Positions 23,055 through 33,299 of a DNA stretch of 64,000 nt are shown here, piece by piece. Origin of the DNA: Mesostigma viride (lineage: Eukaryota; Streptophyta; Mesostigmatophyceae; Mesostigmatales; Mesostigmataceae). Location: the NCBI GenBank assembly GCA_009746045.1, contig RPFO01000453.1, positions 18,501 to 82,500 on the forward strand, given 5' to 3'. The translations under genes and the position numbers were made by a program. Below the pieces are notes generated by a model. The model worked only from the letters and a program-made list of their open reading frames with translations. It had not been told where the DNA came from and searched no databases. The first letter of the stretch is position 1. The number at the start of each line of letters is the position of its first letter.

Positions 23055-23160
23055 AGTGAGCTATTGTACAGCCATGCTACGTCCTGGCTATGATCAGCTT
23101 ACTTGCCCACGCTACTTGTTATTGATGATATGCTCACATGGGTCTCATTGCACCCAAAGC
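23055..23160 (+). mobile_element. Family B 3' UTR fragment
   Basis: Matches the B 3' UTR at 26,360-26,450 and continues at 23,650-23,665 beyond the foldback insertion. It is then truncated by the tail of the minus-strand family C copy. Confidence 0.65.
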
Positions 23161-23161
23161 A

Positions 23162-23648
23162 GTTAGGTGAAATATTAGTGCCGCAGCCTTTTTTTTGCCA
23201 CTGAGGCAAATCGGGCCAGAACACTATTTTGCCCGGATTCACCACTTCCGAGCACCCAAGTTAATTCGGCCGAATTAACTTGGGTGCTCGGAAGTGGTGA
23301 ATCCGGGCAAAAAGTGTTCCGGCCCGATATGCCTCAGTGGCAAAAAGGTTCCGGCACTATTTCACCTAACTAAAACCTGGCCTTATGGAGGGGGAGTCGA
23401 ATAGACCTGGAGACAACCGCCTAGGCTAGTGCACGCAAATGATCTTGCGCCGGAACTGTCTCTGGCAGGTTTCGAACCCCTGACCTCCAAGGTGCACAGG
23501 TCCTTAATAGTTATGTGAAATAGTGCCGGAACCTTTTTGCCACTGAGGCAAATCGGGCCGGAACACTAATTTGCCCGGATTCACCACTTCCGAGTACCCA
23601 AGTTCAGTAATTCGGCCCAAGTTAATTCGGGACTATTTCACCTAACTA
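23162..23648. mobile_element. Foldback (palindromic) element pair
   Basis: Positions 23,162-23,372 form a near-perfect inverted repeat with arms of about 105 bp, centred on TTCGGCCGAA near 23,267. The ends are AGTTAGGTGAAATA and the complement. A second, partly deleted copy (23,509-23,648) ends with the same sequence. About 135 bp between them contain, on the minus strand, GGTTCGAAACC, a perfect tRNA B-box. The pair interrupts a family B 3' UTR. Likely a foldback MITE that has captured or joined a tRNA-like SINE fragment. Confidence 0.7.
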
Positions 23649-23824
23649 CAGCACTTGCCGGATCGTTTATTTAAAAAAATTAAATTAAATTATAAAATGC
23701 CTCCGTTGGGAGATCATGTATAGCACATATTCCATGATGGATGGGTGGGGTGGAGGAAGCCGCGTAATCGAACTATCCTAACTCTAAGCTATCTAGTCTA
23801 GAAAATCCTAACTACACTACTCAT

Positions 23825-23859
23825 CCCGATTTCTGGCCTGCGCTGGTTGTCTCAGCTTG
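23825..23859 (+). mobile_element. 35-bp PLE-like 3' terminus at an ORF2 stop codon
   Basis: The insert starts CCCGATTTCTGGCC and ends GGTTGTCTCAGCTTG. It is flanked by the 11-bp direct repeat ACACTACTCAT (23,814-23,824 and 23,860-23,870). The target overlaps the family C ORF2 stop codon. This is a minimal, extremely truncated retroinsertion. Confidence 0.8.
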
Positions 23860-24088
23860 ACACTACTCATCAAAACGCCTCCTCCTCAAGATTGGGGGGA
23901 GGGGGCTTGCCCACAGGGTCGGGCGTGTGCGCCTTGACAATCTTCTGCCACCGCGTCTTGTCCTGCATGGCAGTCCAAAGACGGGAGAGAGAGTGGATGC
24001 GGTTCTCAAACTGGGCTGGGACCACTAGGTCGTCCAGCAACATCTGGATGTAGTTCGTGACAGGTTTCCCTACCCTTTTGGGAATGCC

Positions 24089-24213
24089 ACCCTTGCAGGA
24101 AGTAGCTTAGAATGTATGACAGGCCATATGCCCCTTCTCAAGGGCTATGTGCTACATATACTCCCAACGGAGTTATGTTCCTAATTAATTAATTAATTAA
24201 TTAATTAATTAAT
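24089..24213 (+). mobile_element. Family A 3'-end insertion in ORF2
   Basis: A 125-bp 5'-truncated family A tail with the ACTCC-CAAC-GGAGT hairpin and a long AATT tail. It is flanked by the 11-bp direct repeat TTGGGAATGCC (24,078-24,088 and 24,214-24,224). It splits the family C ORF2, showing family A was mobile after that copy landed. Confidence 0.9.
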
Positions 24214-25513
24214 TTGGGAATGCCCTTGGGGCCAGGCCAGGTCAGAATGTGTCGCCCTGGCTGGCCAAGCCGCTGGGGGCCGGCCAGACCAAGGGCGGTG
24301 TCGACCTGGCTGGTGCGAGCAAGGTGTCCTACAAATGCTATCCTACGCTGCCTAATCTCGTCCGAAATACGAGGCATACCATGATACAAAGACTCTGATG
24401 ACGGACGCTCGGAAAACCCTACGTTAAGGACCTGTCGGAGCATCCTGTAAACCGTGCCGTTGAGCCTAGCTGCCAGTTTGGGTGTGATTGTCCACACCTC
24501 GGCGCCATACGTGAGCACCGTGAGGACGAGGACCTTGAAGAGCATGCGCTTGCGGTGCTCGCCCAGGCCCTTCGAGCGCCAGTAGGTGTTGAGCGAACGG
24601 AGCCTGGCCCAGGCCAGGCCGATGCGGGTGTCCACATCGTCTGCAGTGTCAGGAAGCCAACTCCCCAACAGCTTGAAGCGATCGCGGAACGGGACCTCCG
24701 TCCCGTCGAGCCGAGGCGCGGCAGCGGTGGTGTACTGGAGGCCCCAATCACCATCGCCTCAGTTTTCGGACACTATTATTTCCAACCCCACCGCCCGCGC
24801 CTCCAGGCCCAGACAGTCCAGCCAGGTCTGAATGTGCTCGGGGCTCGCGATGAGGGTGGTGTCATCCGCATAAATCAGGTCGGCAAGGCGGTAACCAGGT
24901 CTAACCCCGCCGTGCTCTTTCCAAGCCTGGCTCGAACCCCTTATAAGAGCAGTAAAGCGCGCACGTACGTGCTCGGCGCATGACGTGTGATCCACGACAA
25001 TAATGACTGAACAGGTATGGGGACAGGACACAACCTTGCCACACCCCGTGCCAGTGAAGGGGGAATGGTGGGATGGTGCCTTCCGCAGTCTGCACTACTG
25101 CCTGTGAACCCTCATATACAGTCGGCGAATGGCAGCAATAAACGCAGGTGGATCGTCTATGGCGTGTCCGATTGCCGCTGTGGCATTAATTAATTAATTT
25201 ATTAATTAATTAAACTCGTGCTCCCGTTGGGGCCGGAGTCACGGAGTATATCGAAGTGCTTTTAGTCCCTGCATGTGCACAACAGGAAGAAAGGGCAGAG
25301 ACCCTCTTTCTCCTGAAGTCATGCCAGAGGCATGCCACAGCGGCAATCGGACACGCCATACTGACCGCGATCCGGCCGCCGTGATCAAGTGCTGTGGGTG
25401 CAATAAGACCCATGTGAGCATATCATCAGTAACAAGCAGCGTGGGCAAGTAAGACTGATCATAGCCAGGACGTAGCATGGCTGTACAAGGGCTAAGCTGA
25501 GGCTATGGCTGGT

Positions 25514-26257
25514 AACCAGGTGGAGGGCAAGTGTGGCGTGCTCCTGAAGAAGCTTGAGGCCATCACCGCCCACACCGAGGCCCTGGCCACACAGGTCCCC
25601 AAGATAGCGGAGCAGACGGCCACCATTGCATCCCAGCCACCCCGGCAGGATGCTGGCGACCTCCCGCCGCTCTCCTACGCGGACCTGCTGCGGTCAGCGA
25701 CCGCCTCCACCACCGACGCCATCGCCACAAAGCTCCAGGAGCTGGAGGACCACCGCCAGGCCCAGCAACGGGAGGTCACCGACCGCGCTCGCCGCGAGTG
25801 CCGAGTGGTGCTACGTCGCTTCCCCCAGAAGCCAGGTGAGACGTCAACCTCTCTTGCTGACGAGCTCAAGAACCAGCTTCTTACCCTCATGGGCCTGGTA
25901 GGTGAGGTAGAACTGCGTGGGTGCCACCGCCTTCCCCACTCACGGGACAAGGCGGCTCCCCCACCAGTCCTGCCCACCTTCCCCTCCCGCCCTGAGGATA
26001 AGCAGCGCTTCCTCTCTCGTCGCAAGAGGTTGCACGACCTCACCTGGACGCTGGATGACGACCTGACGGTCCCCGCTCAGCAACAGCAGCGACGCGACCT
26101 GTGGCCGGAATACCTCCGCCATAAGCAGGACCCCCAGAAGCCCAAGGTGTACTGGAGGGGCGGGGACCTGATGATCAACCTGACAAGATGTGGACGCCCC
26201 CAGCGGGCTAGAACAGCAATAGCCCTAGCTTGTAACCATTGGAGTCACTGCCGCTAA
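25514..26257 (+). pseudogene. LINE ORF1 protein, N-terminally truncated (family B)
   Basis: An open frame encodes the C-terminal two-thirds of an ORF1-type protein. It has a coiled-coil-like stretch (AITAHTEALATQVPKIAEQT; ATKLQELEDHRQAQQREV), an RRM-like region (CRVVLRRFPQKPGE; RPEDKQRFLSRRKRL) and the C-terminal signature WTLDDDLT followed by RRDLWPEYLRHKQ. The signature parallels FTLDDDLT in family A. The start codon of the open frame (25,505) lies in the target duplication, so it is not the original start. A frame slip near 26,185 replaces the expected DLMINHKMWTPPAG ending. Confidence 0.8.
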
Positions 26258-26646
26258 GGCAGCCATGCCTAGAATGTTTGCCTAGCTGTGCCAACATACC
26301 TAGTCACGTGCCACCAACGCACGGTACAGAACCAGCCATAGCCTTAGCCTAGTCCTAGTACAGCCATGCTACGCCCTGGCTATGTTCAGATTACTTGCCC
26401 ACGCTATACTTGTTATGCTACGCTTACATGGGTCTTATTGCACCCGGCCCACAGTTTGCCGGATCGTTAGCGTGTCCGTTTAGCTAGCGCGCCCGTCGAA
26501 TGCAGCTGTGGCATGCCTTTGGCATCAGTGAAGGTGAGACTGGGGCCGTCTCTGCCCTTTCTCCTGTAGTGCACACACAGGGATTACAAGCACTTTGGTG
26601 CTCCGTGACTCCCCAACGGGAGCACGTGTTTAATTAATTAATTAAT
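25514..26646 (+). mobile_element. Family B half-LINE, 5'-truncated, nested
   Basis: An ORF1 body plus 3' UTR with the CTCCC-CAAC-GGGAG hairpin and a TTAATTAATT tail. It is flanked by the 10-bp direct repeat TATGGCTGGT (25,504-25,513 and 26,647-26,656). It is inserted, inverted, in an older family B copy. As in family A, no ORF2 lies between ORF1 and the 3' end. Confidence 0.85.
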
Positions 26647-26747
26647 TATGGCTGGTTGTTGTGTACTGTTTGTTAGCGGTGCACGTGACTAGGTATGGTG
26701 GCACAGCTAGGCAAACCGATTCAGTCTAGCTAGGCATGGCTGCCATA

Positions 26748-28521
26748 TCAAGGATCGAGACAACCAGCGCAGGCCAGAAATCGGGAGAATCCGGACCATG
26801 GTAGCTCGAGCCTGCCGTTATCTTGTCCGTGTGTTCGAGTCGTTCAGGATGATGAAGAGGAATGGTGATGGAAATGTGTATCCTTGTGCATCGAAATTAT
26901 GGCTGGCTTACGTGTAGAGCGACTAGATGACCTAGTAGACGGTGGGGCCGGAAACAGCATGCTTGATCAGGGCGTGCCGGTGTGTTGCGAGCCTAACCGT
27001 GCATGGCCGGGAGTGTCTAGTGGTGAGCACCATTGCTGTGATCGCTCTCCCACCATTTACGAGGAAATACCCGCAAATGGAAAACCACTGAAAAGGTCTA
27101 GCTATAGTCAGTCATCACGTTAGCCATGCCATGATTCCAAACGTCCAAGAACTGCACACGCTGCAAAGGCAAAAAGCCGGAGGACAGCACTTTCAAATGT
27201 GCGGCGGGAACCAAAAGCCCGCGTATGCCAGAAAACATCGTGTTGCTGCAGCGACGCGACGATGTGGACAACGAATCCAGTGCCAAGCTCGGAACGGCCG
27301 CAAAGGAGATCTGGCATCACAGGGTTCAGATGTGCGAGACTGTACCATGCGATCCAGCGGCCGGTCCACGACCTGTTTGTAGAGCTTGTGCCAAGGGGCA
27401 GCACCGAACAGACGGATGTGGGTGACGTTGCAAAAAACACCGGACTTGACGGAGCATAATGTCTCGGTCATAGTCTTTGACCAACAAACGATGCAAGAGT
27501 TCATTGAACAAGAGTCGTGATGAAATCGACACGATAAGAACAAAGACGAGAAAAACGATGTAGTAACTGACTAAAAACAACACCATATTTTGCTGTGTGG
27601 GTGAAAGGAGACTATGAATATCAGGGTAACGAATAAAAGGAATTTGCTGGTATGTGGGATCCTTGCGCTTATCATAGACAGCCGTACGCCAGCCCTTCTT
27701 GTTATGGGTAATGTTAAGATCGAGGTGATTGTGCACAATGAGTATCCTCCGACGTGAGCCGATGTGAGGGACGCTTGCGGGTACTGAGATGCCAGGCAGA
27801 CCCGGCAGCGGTGATATACAAATGGGTTGCGAAATCAGGGTTGTCGAAAGCAATGACATCATCAATGTATCGACATGTGTGGATAAAACGCCTGATGAGA
27901 ACATCATCGTTTGAGGCACAGAGATTCTCCATGATCGAATGCAAGCTCATAAGTGTATAGATAGAGGTTTGCAAGGAGCCCGGCACTGTCAGTTAGTGCC
28001 CATAGGGATGCCGATAGCTTGTTGGTATACATTGCCCGCAAAACAAATGAAGGTGTTATCAACAAGATAAGAGATCGAAATATGAACATTGAAGGTCAGC
28101 CTTCGTGATCATATAAGGCTTATAAGTTATAAGCATCCCGCACGATAGCACCTGCCGCAATCCCTGAGAGCCACGTTGCCGTGGGCTTGGTCTGAGAAAC
28201 ACGCATGCACGTGCAGGTGGTTGCGCCCGTGAGGCCTACGTGCATACAGACGAGTAAGGAGGCTATCTAAGCGGGCTTTCAAATCGTGCAAATCTAGTGT
28301 GGTATATACTGAGTGGTGAAATCATAGGTGGCTATGGGCATAGGTATACGCTTCTCTGCTGCTGTCTTAGAACGGCTATAAGGGCGGCAATGCGTAGGCG
28401 TACTCAGCGGGCTGAGTCTATGACGATCCAACTACCAGCGCATTCATACCCGGCATTCGACAGCACCTCCACCCATATATATGTAATGCATCATTGATTG
28501 GCTTAATTTTCGGGGATGCAT
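26748..28521 (-). mobile_element. PLE-like retroelement with YIDD reverse transcriptase
   Basis: A 1,774-bp minus-strand insertion flanked by the 11-bp direct repeat TGGCTGCCATA (26,737-26,747 and 28,522-28,532). Reading 5' to 3' it holds AIGIPMGTN near 28,020, LLANLYLYTYELAF near 27,955, CRYIDDVIAFDNPDF near 27,860 (catalytic DD), DLNITHNKKG near 27,720, VYDKRKDP near 27,690 and RYPDIHSLLS near 27,630. Order and motifs match a reverse transcriptase distinct from the LINE enzymes here. I place it tentatively with Penelope-like elements. The frame has stops and shifts, and the 5' region is missing. Confidence 0.7.
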
Positions 28522-28690
28522 TGGCTGCCATAGCCCATATGGTGGCAGTGACTAGTGCATGACTACTAATGGATACAAGCTAGGGCTGTTAACTATTCTA
28601 GCCCGCCGCAGGGCCGGGGCATCCACATCTTGTGGTTAATCATCAGGTCCCCGGCCCGCCCCTCCAGACTGTACTACACCTTGGGCTTGA

Positions 28691-29390
28691 CACATCAATC
28701 CGACGCCGCGCCAAAGTGTCCACGGTAATTCCCGGGAAAAAACGACTGAAATTTGCGCGCGGTGCATGTTGAGTGCAAATTTCATGGCGTCGAAGGCTAT
28801 GGTGCGTGAAAGTTTATTGTGCACGGATTACGAAGCCATTTCGCCCCAGATTTCGCTTGTTCGATCGGCATTGACGTAAGAAAGTTTATTCTGCAAAAAA
28901 AAAGGCGGCAAACTGTTATTTATTAATTGGATACGAGGGGAAACACGCAGCTGGCCAGTTTCTCACGGCTCGAGCGCACCGACCCGTGCGTCTTCAAGGT
29001 AACCTCTAGAGTAGATAAAGACGCTTGCAACGTATCCCCACACTTTGTAACGATTCCTAACATCATTTCGAAGAAGTTGAGTGTTTGGTTTCCCTTAATT
29101 TTGCGTTTCCATGTTGCACGCAATTTTTCCGAAAAAGTCAGAATTATAGGAGCGCTGACAGGGGCAACCATGCATGTCGTGGATTTATTCGCTTTTACGC
29201 CATTTCTTGCAGATTTATGACTTCCCTTGGGGGGGTAAACATTGTCCGCTGCATGAACTGCGGGCGGGGCAAGCTGGCGATGTCTTAGGTGTGCCCTGGG
29301 TGCGGGAGAACCAACAGCTACTGGTTTCTATCGTTGTAACCCGCTTTTTTATCGTCATTAACCGGCGTATTCTAGTGGTTTAAGCGTCCG
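28691..29390. other. No gene recognised
   Basis: Open frames on both strands overlap each other without a recognisable motif. No repeat was found. Confidence 0.55.
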
Positions 29391-29690
29391 GCGACGGGCG
29401 AAAAGAACTCTTACCCTGCCGTTATCGCCTGAGGAGGCATTGCGACAAGGACTGGGGCGGGCGGGCAAAATAAAACGCGACAGTGCCCGCACCCGCCGGC
29501 GCACCCCGGCGAACAAGACAAAGCGCACCGTTACCCCCCTGGGCCCATCGCTGCCGTCGCCGGGCGGCACGTTGGGGAGGCGGCTCCTTCTCCCTTTTCT
29601 GGTGTCTGTTGCATCATTTTGAACCCCTGATCAACGGAGGCATGTAAATGAACGAGTGGATGCATGCATGAATGAACGGATGCATGAATG
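29391..29690 (+). mobile_element. Probable 3' end of a further LINE family
   Basis: A basic open frame ([18 protein letters not shown]) ends at about 29,622. CAACGGAGGCATGTAAATGA follows, resembling the family C 3' end (ACGGAGGCATGTTA), then an ATGA/TGAA-rich tail. The (GGGA)n array starts immediately afterwards. Assignment rests mainly on the 3' end. Confidence 0.4.
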
Positions 29691-29696
29691 ATGGGC

Positions 29697-31587
29697 GGAG
29701 GGAGGGAGGGAGGGAGGGAGGGAGGGAGGGAGGGAGGGAGGGAGGGAGGGAGGGAGGGAGGGAGGGAGGGAGGGAGGGAGGGAGGGAGGGAGGGAGGGAG
29801 GAGGGAGGAGGGGGAGGGAGGAGGAGGGAGGGAGGGAGGGAGGGAGGGAGGGAGGGAGGGAGGGAGGGAGGAGGGAGGGAGGAGGGAGGGAGGGAGGAGG
29901 GAGGGAGGGAGGGAGGGAGGGAGGGAGGGAGGGAGGGAGGGAGGGAGGAGGGAGGAGGGAGGAGGGAGGGAGGGAGGGAGGAGGGAGGGAGGGAGGGAGG
30001 GAGGGAGGAGGAGGGAGGGAGGAGGGAGGAGGGAGGGGGGAGGGAGGGAGGGAGGGAGGAGGGAGGAGGGAGGGAGGGAGGGAGGGAGGAGGGAGGGAGG
30101 GAGGGAGGGAGGGAGGAGGGAGGAGGGAGGGAGGGAGGGAGGGAGGGAGGGAGGGAGGAGGGGGAGGGAGGGAGGGAGGGAGGGAGGGAGGGAGGGAGGG
30201 AGGGAGGAGGGAGGGAGGGAGGGAGGGAGGGAGGAGGGAGGAGGGAGGGAGGAGGGAGGGAGGGAGGGAGAGGGAGGGAGGGAGGGAGGGAGGGAGGAGG
30301 GAGGAGGAGGGAGGGAGGGAGGGGGAGGGAGGGAGGAGGGAGGGAGGAGGGAGGGAGGGAGGGAGGGAGGGAGGGAGGGAGGAGGGAGGGAGGGAGGGAG
30401 GGAGGAGGGAGGGAGGGAGGAGGGAGGGAGGGAGGGAGGGAGGGAGGGAGGGAGGGAGGGAGGAGGGAGGGAGGGAGGGAGGGAGGGAGGGAGGGAGGGA
30501 GGGAGGAGGGAGGGAGGGAGGAGGAGGGAGGGAGGGGGAGGGAGGGAGGGAGGAGGGAGGGAGGGAGGGAGGGAGGGAGGGAGGAGGAGGGAGGAGGGAG
30601 GGAGGGAGGGAGGGAGGAGGGAGGAGGGAGGGAGGGAGGAGGGAGGGAGGGAGGAGGGAGGGAGGGAGGGAGGGAGGGAGGGAGGGAGGAGGAGGGAGGG
30701 AGGGAGGGAGGGAGGGAGGAGGGAGGGAGGGAGGGAGGGAGGAGGGAGGGAGGAGGGAGGGGGAGGGAGGGAGGGAGGGAGGGAGGGGGAGGGAGGGAGG
30801 GAGGGAGGGAGGAGGGAGGGAGGGAGGAGGGAGGGAGGGAGGGAGGGAGGGAGAGGGGAGGGAGGAGGGAGGGAGGGAGGGAGGGAGGAGGGAGGGAGGG
30901 AGGAGGGAGGGAGGGAGGGAGGGAGGGAGGGAGGAGGGAGGGAGGGAGGGAGGGAGGGAGGAGGGAGGGAGGGAGGAGGAGGAGAGGGAGGGAGGGAGGG
31001 AGGGAGGAGGGAGGGAGGGAGGGAGGAGGGAGGAGGGAGGGAGGAGGGAGGGAGGGAGGGAGGAGGAGGAGGGAGGGAGGGAGGGAGGGAGGGAGGGAGG
31101 GAGGGAGGGAGGAGGAGGGAGGGAGGGAGGGAGGAGGGAGGGAGGGAGGAGGGAGGGAGGGGGGGGGAGGGAGGGAGGGAGGGAGGGAGGGAGGGAGGGA
31201 GGGAGGAGGGAGGAGGGAGGGAGGGAGGAGGGAGGAGAGAGGGAGGGAGGGAGGGAGGGGGAGGGAGGAGGGAGGGAGGGAGGGAGGGAGGGAGGGAGGG
31301 AGGGAGGGAGGAGGGAGGGAGGAGGGAGGGAGGAGGAGGGAGGGAGGAGGAGGGAGGGAGGAGGGAGGGAGGGAGGAGGGAGGGAGGGAGGGAGGGAGGG
31401 AGGGAGGGAGGGAGGGAGGGAGGGAGGGAGGGAGGGAGGGGGAGGGAGGGAGGGAGGGAGGAGGGAGGGAGGGAGGAGGGAGGGAGGGGGGAGGGAGGGA
31501 GGGAGGGAGGGAGGGAGGAGGGAGGGAGGGAGGGAGGGAGGGAGGGAGGGAGGGAGGGAGGGAGGGAGGGAGGAGGAGGGAGGGAAG
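29697..31587 (+). repeat. (GGGA)n microsatellite, 1.9 kb
   Basis: Almost pure GGGA with frequent GGA slips and a few extra G. All frames stay open and produce Gly/Arg/Glu or Ser/Leu/Pro artefact peptides up to 869 residues. One strand is purine-only and can form G-quadruplex or triplex structures. Confidence 0.97.
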
Positions 31588-31610
31588 GCATGACTGTGTG
31601 TGTGCTTGAG

Positions 31611-31642
31611 TGCGTGCGTGCGTGCGTGCGTGCGTGCGTGTG

Positions 31643-31690
<48 letters not shown>

Positions 31691-31693
31691 TGG

Positions 31694-31773
<80 letters not shown>

Positions 31774-31774
31774 T
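31611..31774 (+). repeat. (TGCG)n microsatellite
   Basis: A near-perfect TGCG run with one slip at about 31,692, joined directly to the next block. Confidence 0.95.
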
Positions 31775-32066
31775 GGTGGTGGTGGGTGGGTGGTGGGTGG
31801 GTGGGTGGGTGGGTGGGTGGGTGGGTGGGTGGTGGTGTGGTGGGTGGGTGGGTGGGTGGGTGGGTGGGTGGTGGGTGGGTGGGTGGGTGGTGTGGGTGGT
31901 GGGTGGGTGGGTGGTGGGTGGGTGGGTGGGTGGGTGGGTGGGTGGGTGGGTGGGTGGGTGGTGGGTGGGTGGGTGGTGGGTGGGTGGGTGGGTGGGTGGG
32001 TGGGTGGGTGGGTGTGGTGGGTGGGTGGGTGGGTGGGTGGGTGGGTGGGTGGGTGGGTGGGTGGGG
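31775..32066 (+). repeat. (TGGG)n microsatellite
   Basis: TGGG repeats with several GTG slips. Part of a compound GGGA-TGCG-TGGG block. The unit is unlike common telomere repeats. Confidence 0.95.
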
Positions 32067-32289
32067 AAGGTGTGCTTTTTATTATGAAGATTAGCTAAGT
32101 TACGTGTGTGTTGTTGATGTACATGTTGACGTTGTGTCATGGGCGTGTGCCCCTAAGTCTGCCTTCCTGCAATATCACATAATATATCATCTAGATGTGT
32201 TGTTGGGAACCTGACTATATATCCCAAACTGGAATGGTTGACATGCAACTATGGGATGAAACCCTTGAAAAACAATTACTAGGAACTGC

Positions 32290-33220
32290 ATTTTTTGTGC
32301 TATGTTTGCTAGCATCTGTCACCTATTTGTCATGCAAACAGTCTGAATTTCTTGTGGGCAGTTAACATAGATGTTTTTATGAGCTGTGCAAAGTTCTAGG
32401 CTTCTGACTGAGTTCATTGATATAGGCACCCATGTGTTGGAACCTTTGGAAAACCAAGAAAAACTGCATTTTGGTTTTTTTTTTTCGCTAGCATCAGTCA
32501 CCATTTTGTCATCCAACCAGCCTGAAACTTTGTGGGCATGCTGCATGGATGTGTTTAGAACATGTGCAAAGTTCCAGCTCCAACTGAGCTCATTTGGTGT
32601 CATTATGTATGCATATGTGTGATAAAACCCTTGGAAAACCATGAAAAACTGCATTTTGGGGGTATTTATGCTAGCATTTGTCACCTATTTGTCATCCAAC
32701 CAGCCTGAAACTTTGTGGGCATGCTGCATGGGATGTGTTTAGAACATGTGCAAAGTTCCAGCTCCAACTGAGTTCATTTGGTGTCATTATGTATGCATAT
32801 GTGTGATAAAACCCTTGGAAAACCATGAAAAACTGCATTTTGGGGGTATTTATGCTAGCATTTGTCACCTATTAGTCATCCAACCAGCCTGAAACTTTGT
32901 GGGCATCCTGCATGGGATGTGTTTAGAACATGTGCAAAGTCCCAGGCCCAACTGAGTTCATTTGGTGTCATTATGTATGCATATGTGTGATAAAACCCTT
33001 AAAAAACCACGAAAAACTGCATTTTGGGGGTATTTATGCTAGCATTTGTCACCTATTTGTCATCCAACCAGCCTGAAACTTTGTGGGCATGCTGCATGGG
33101 ATGTGTTTAGAACATGTGCAAAGTCCCAGGCCCAACTGAGTTCATTTGATGTCTTTATATATGCATACATGCCAGAAAGTGCTGAAAATACGGTATTTTT
33201 TGCCAGCAAATGTCACCATG
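32290..33220. repeat. 183-bp tandem repeat, about 5 units
   Basis: GCTAGCAT plus TGTCACCTAT recurs near 32,308, 32,487, 32,669, 32,852 and 33,035, a spacing of about 180-183 bp. The first unit is the most diverged and the middle ones nearly identical. No coding potential. Confidence 0.85.
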
Positions 33221-33299
33221 TTACCATGCTGCCGACTCCCAAAAATTTTTTTGACCACATGGCATCATAAGATATCTGATAAGGAACCTTGGTGCCAAA

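Larger units (their letters stand above)
23665..25150 (-). pseudogene. LINE ORF2 reverse transcriptase (family C)
   Basis: Minus-strand LINE body. It reads GVWQGCVLSPYLF (RT motif near 25,035), then YRLADLIYADDTTL with the YADD active-site box near 24,880. A long C-terminal region follows (LTYGAEVWTITPKLAARLNG, then GMPRISDEIRQRRIAFVGHL) down to 24,213. The last part (VGKPVTNYIQMLLDDL to RRRRFDE stop) continues at 24,077-23,868 after an inserted family A fragment. Frame changes occur near 24,760 and 24,960. Endonuclease and early RT are lost by 5' truncation. The 3' UTR and AATTTAATTT tail end at about 23,668. Confidence 0.85.
25184..28690 (-). mobile_element. Family B copy (older), split by two insertions
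   Basis: The minus-strand tail and 3' UTR run 25,184-25,513, continue at 26,657-26,747, and continue again at 28,533-28,670, where the ORF1 C-terminal residues DLMINHKMW can be read on the minus strand. The interruptions are a family B copy (25,514-26,646) and a PLE-like element (26,748-28,521). It is 5'-truncated near 28,690. Confidence 0.75.

Noticed and set aside
31775-32066. Interstitial telomere
   Set aside because: The TGGG unit lacks the A/T pattern of TTTAGGG or TTAGGG repeats and is part of a compound microsatellite.
29531-32140. Very long Ser/Leu/Pro and Gly/Arg/Glu open frames (up to 869 residues)
   Set aside because: They arise only because GGGA/TGGG repeats contain no stop codons in any frame. 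No start context, splicing or family similarity supports them.
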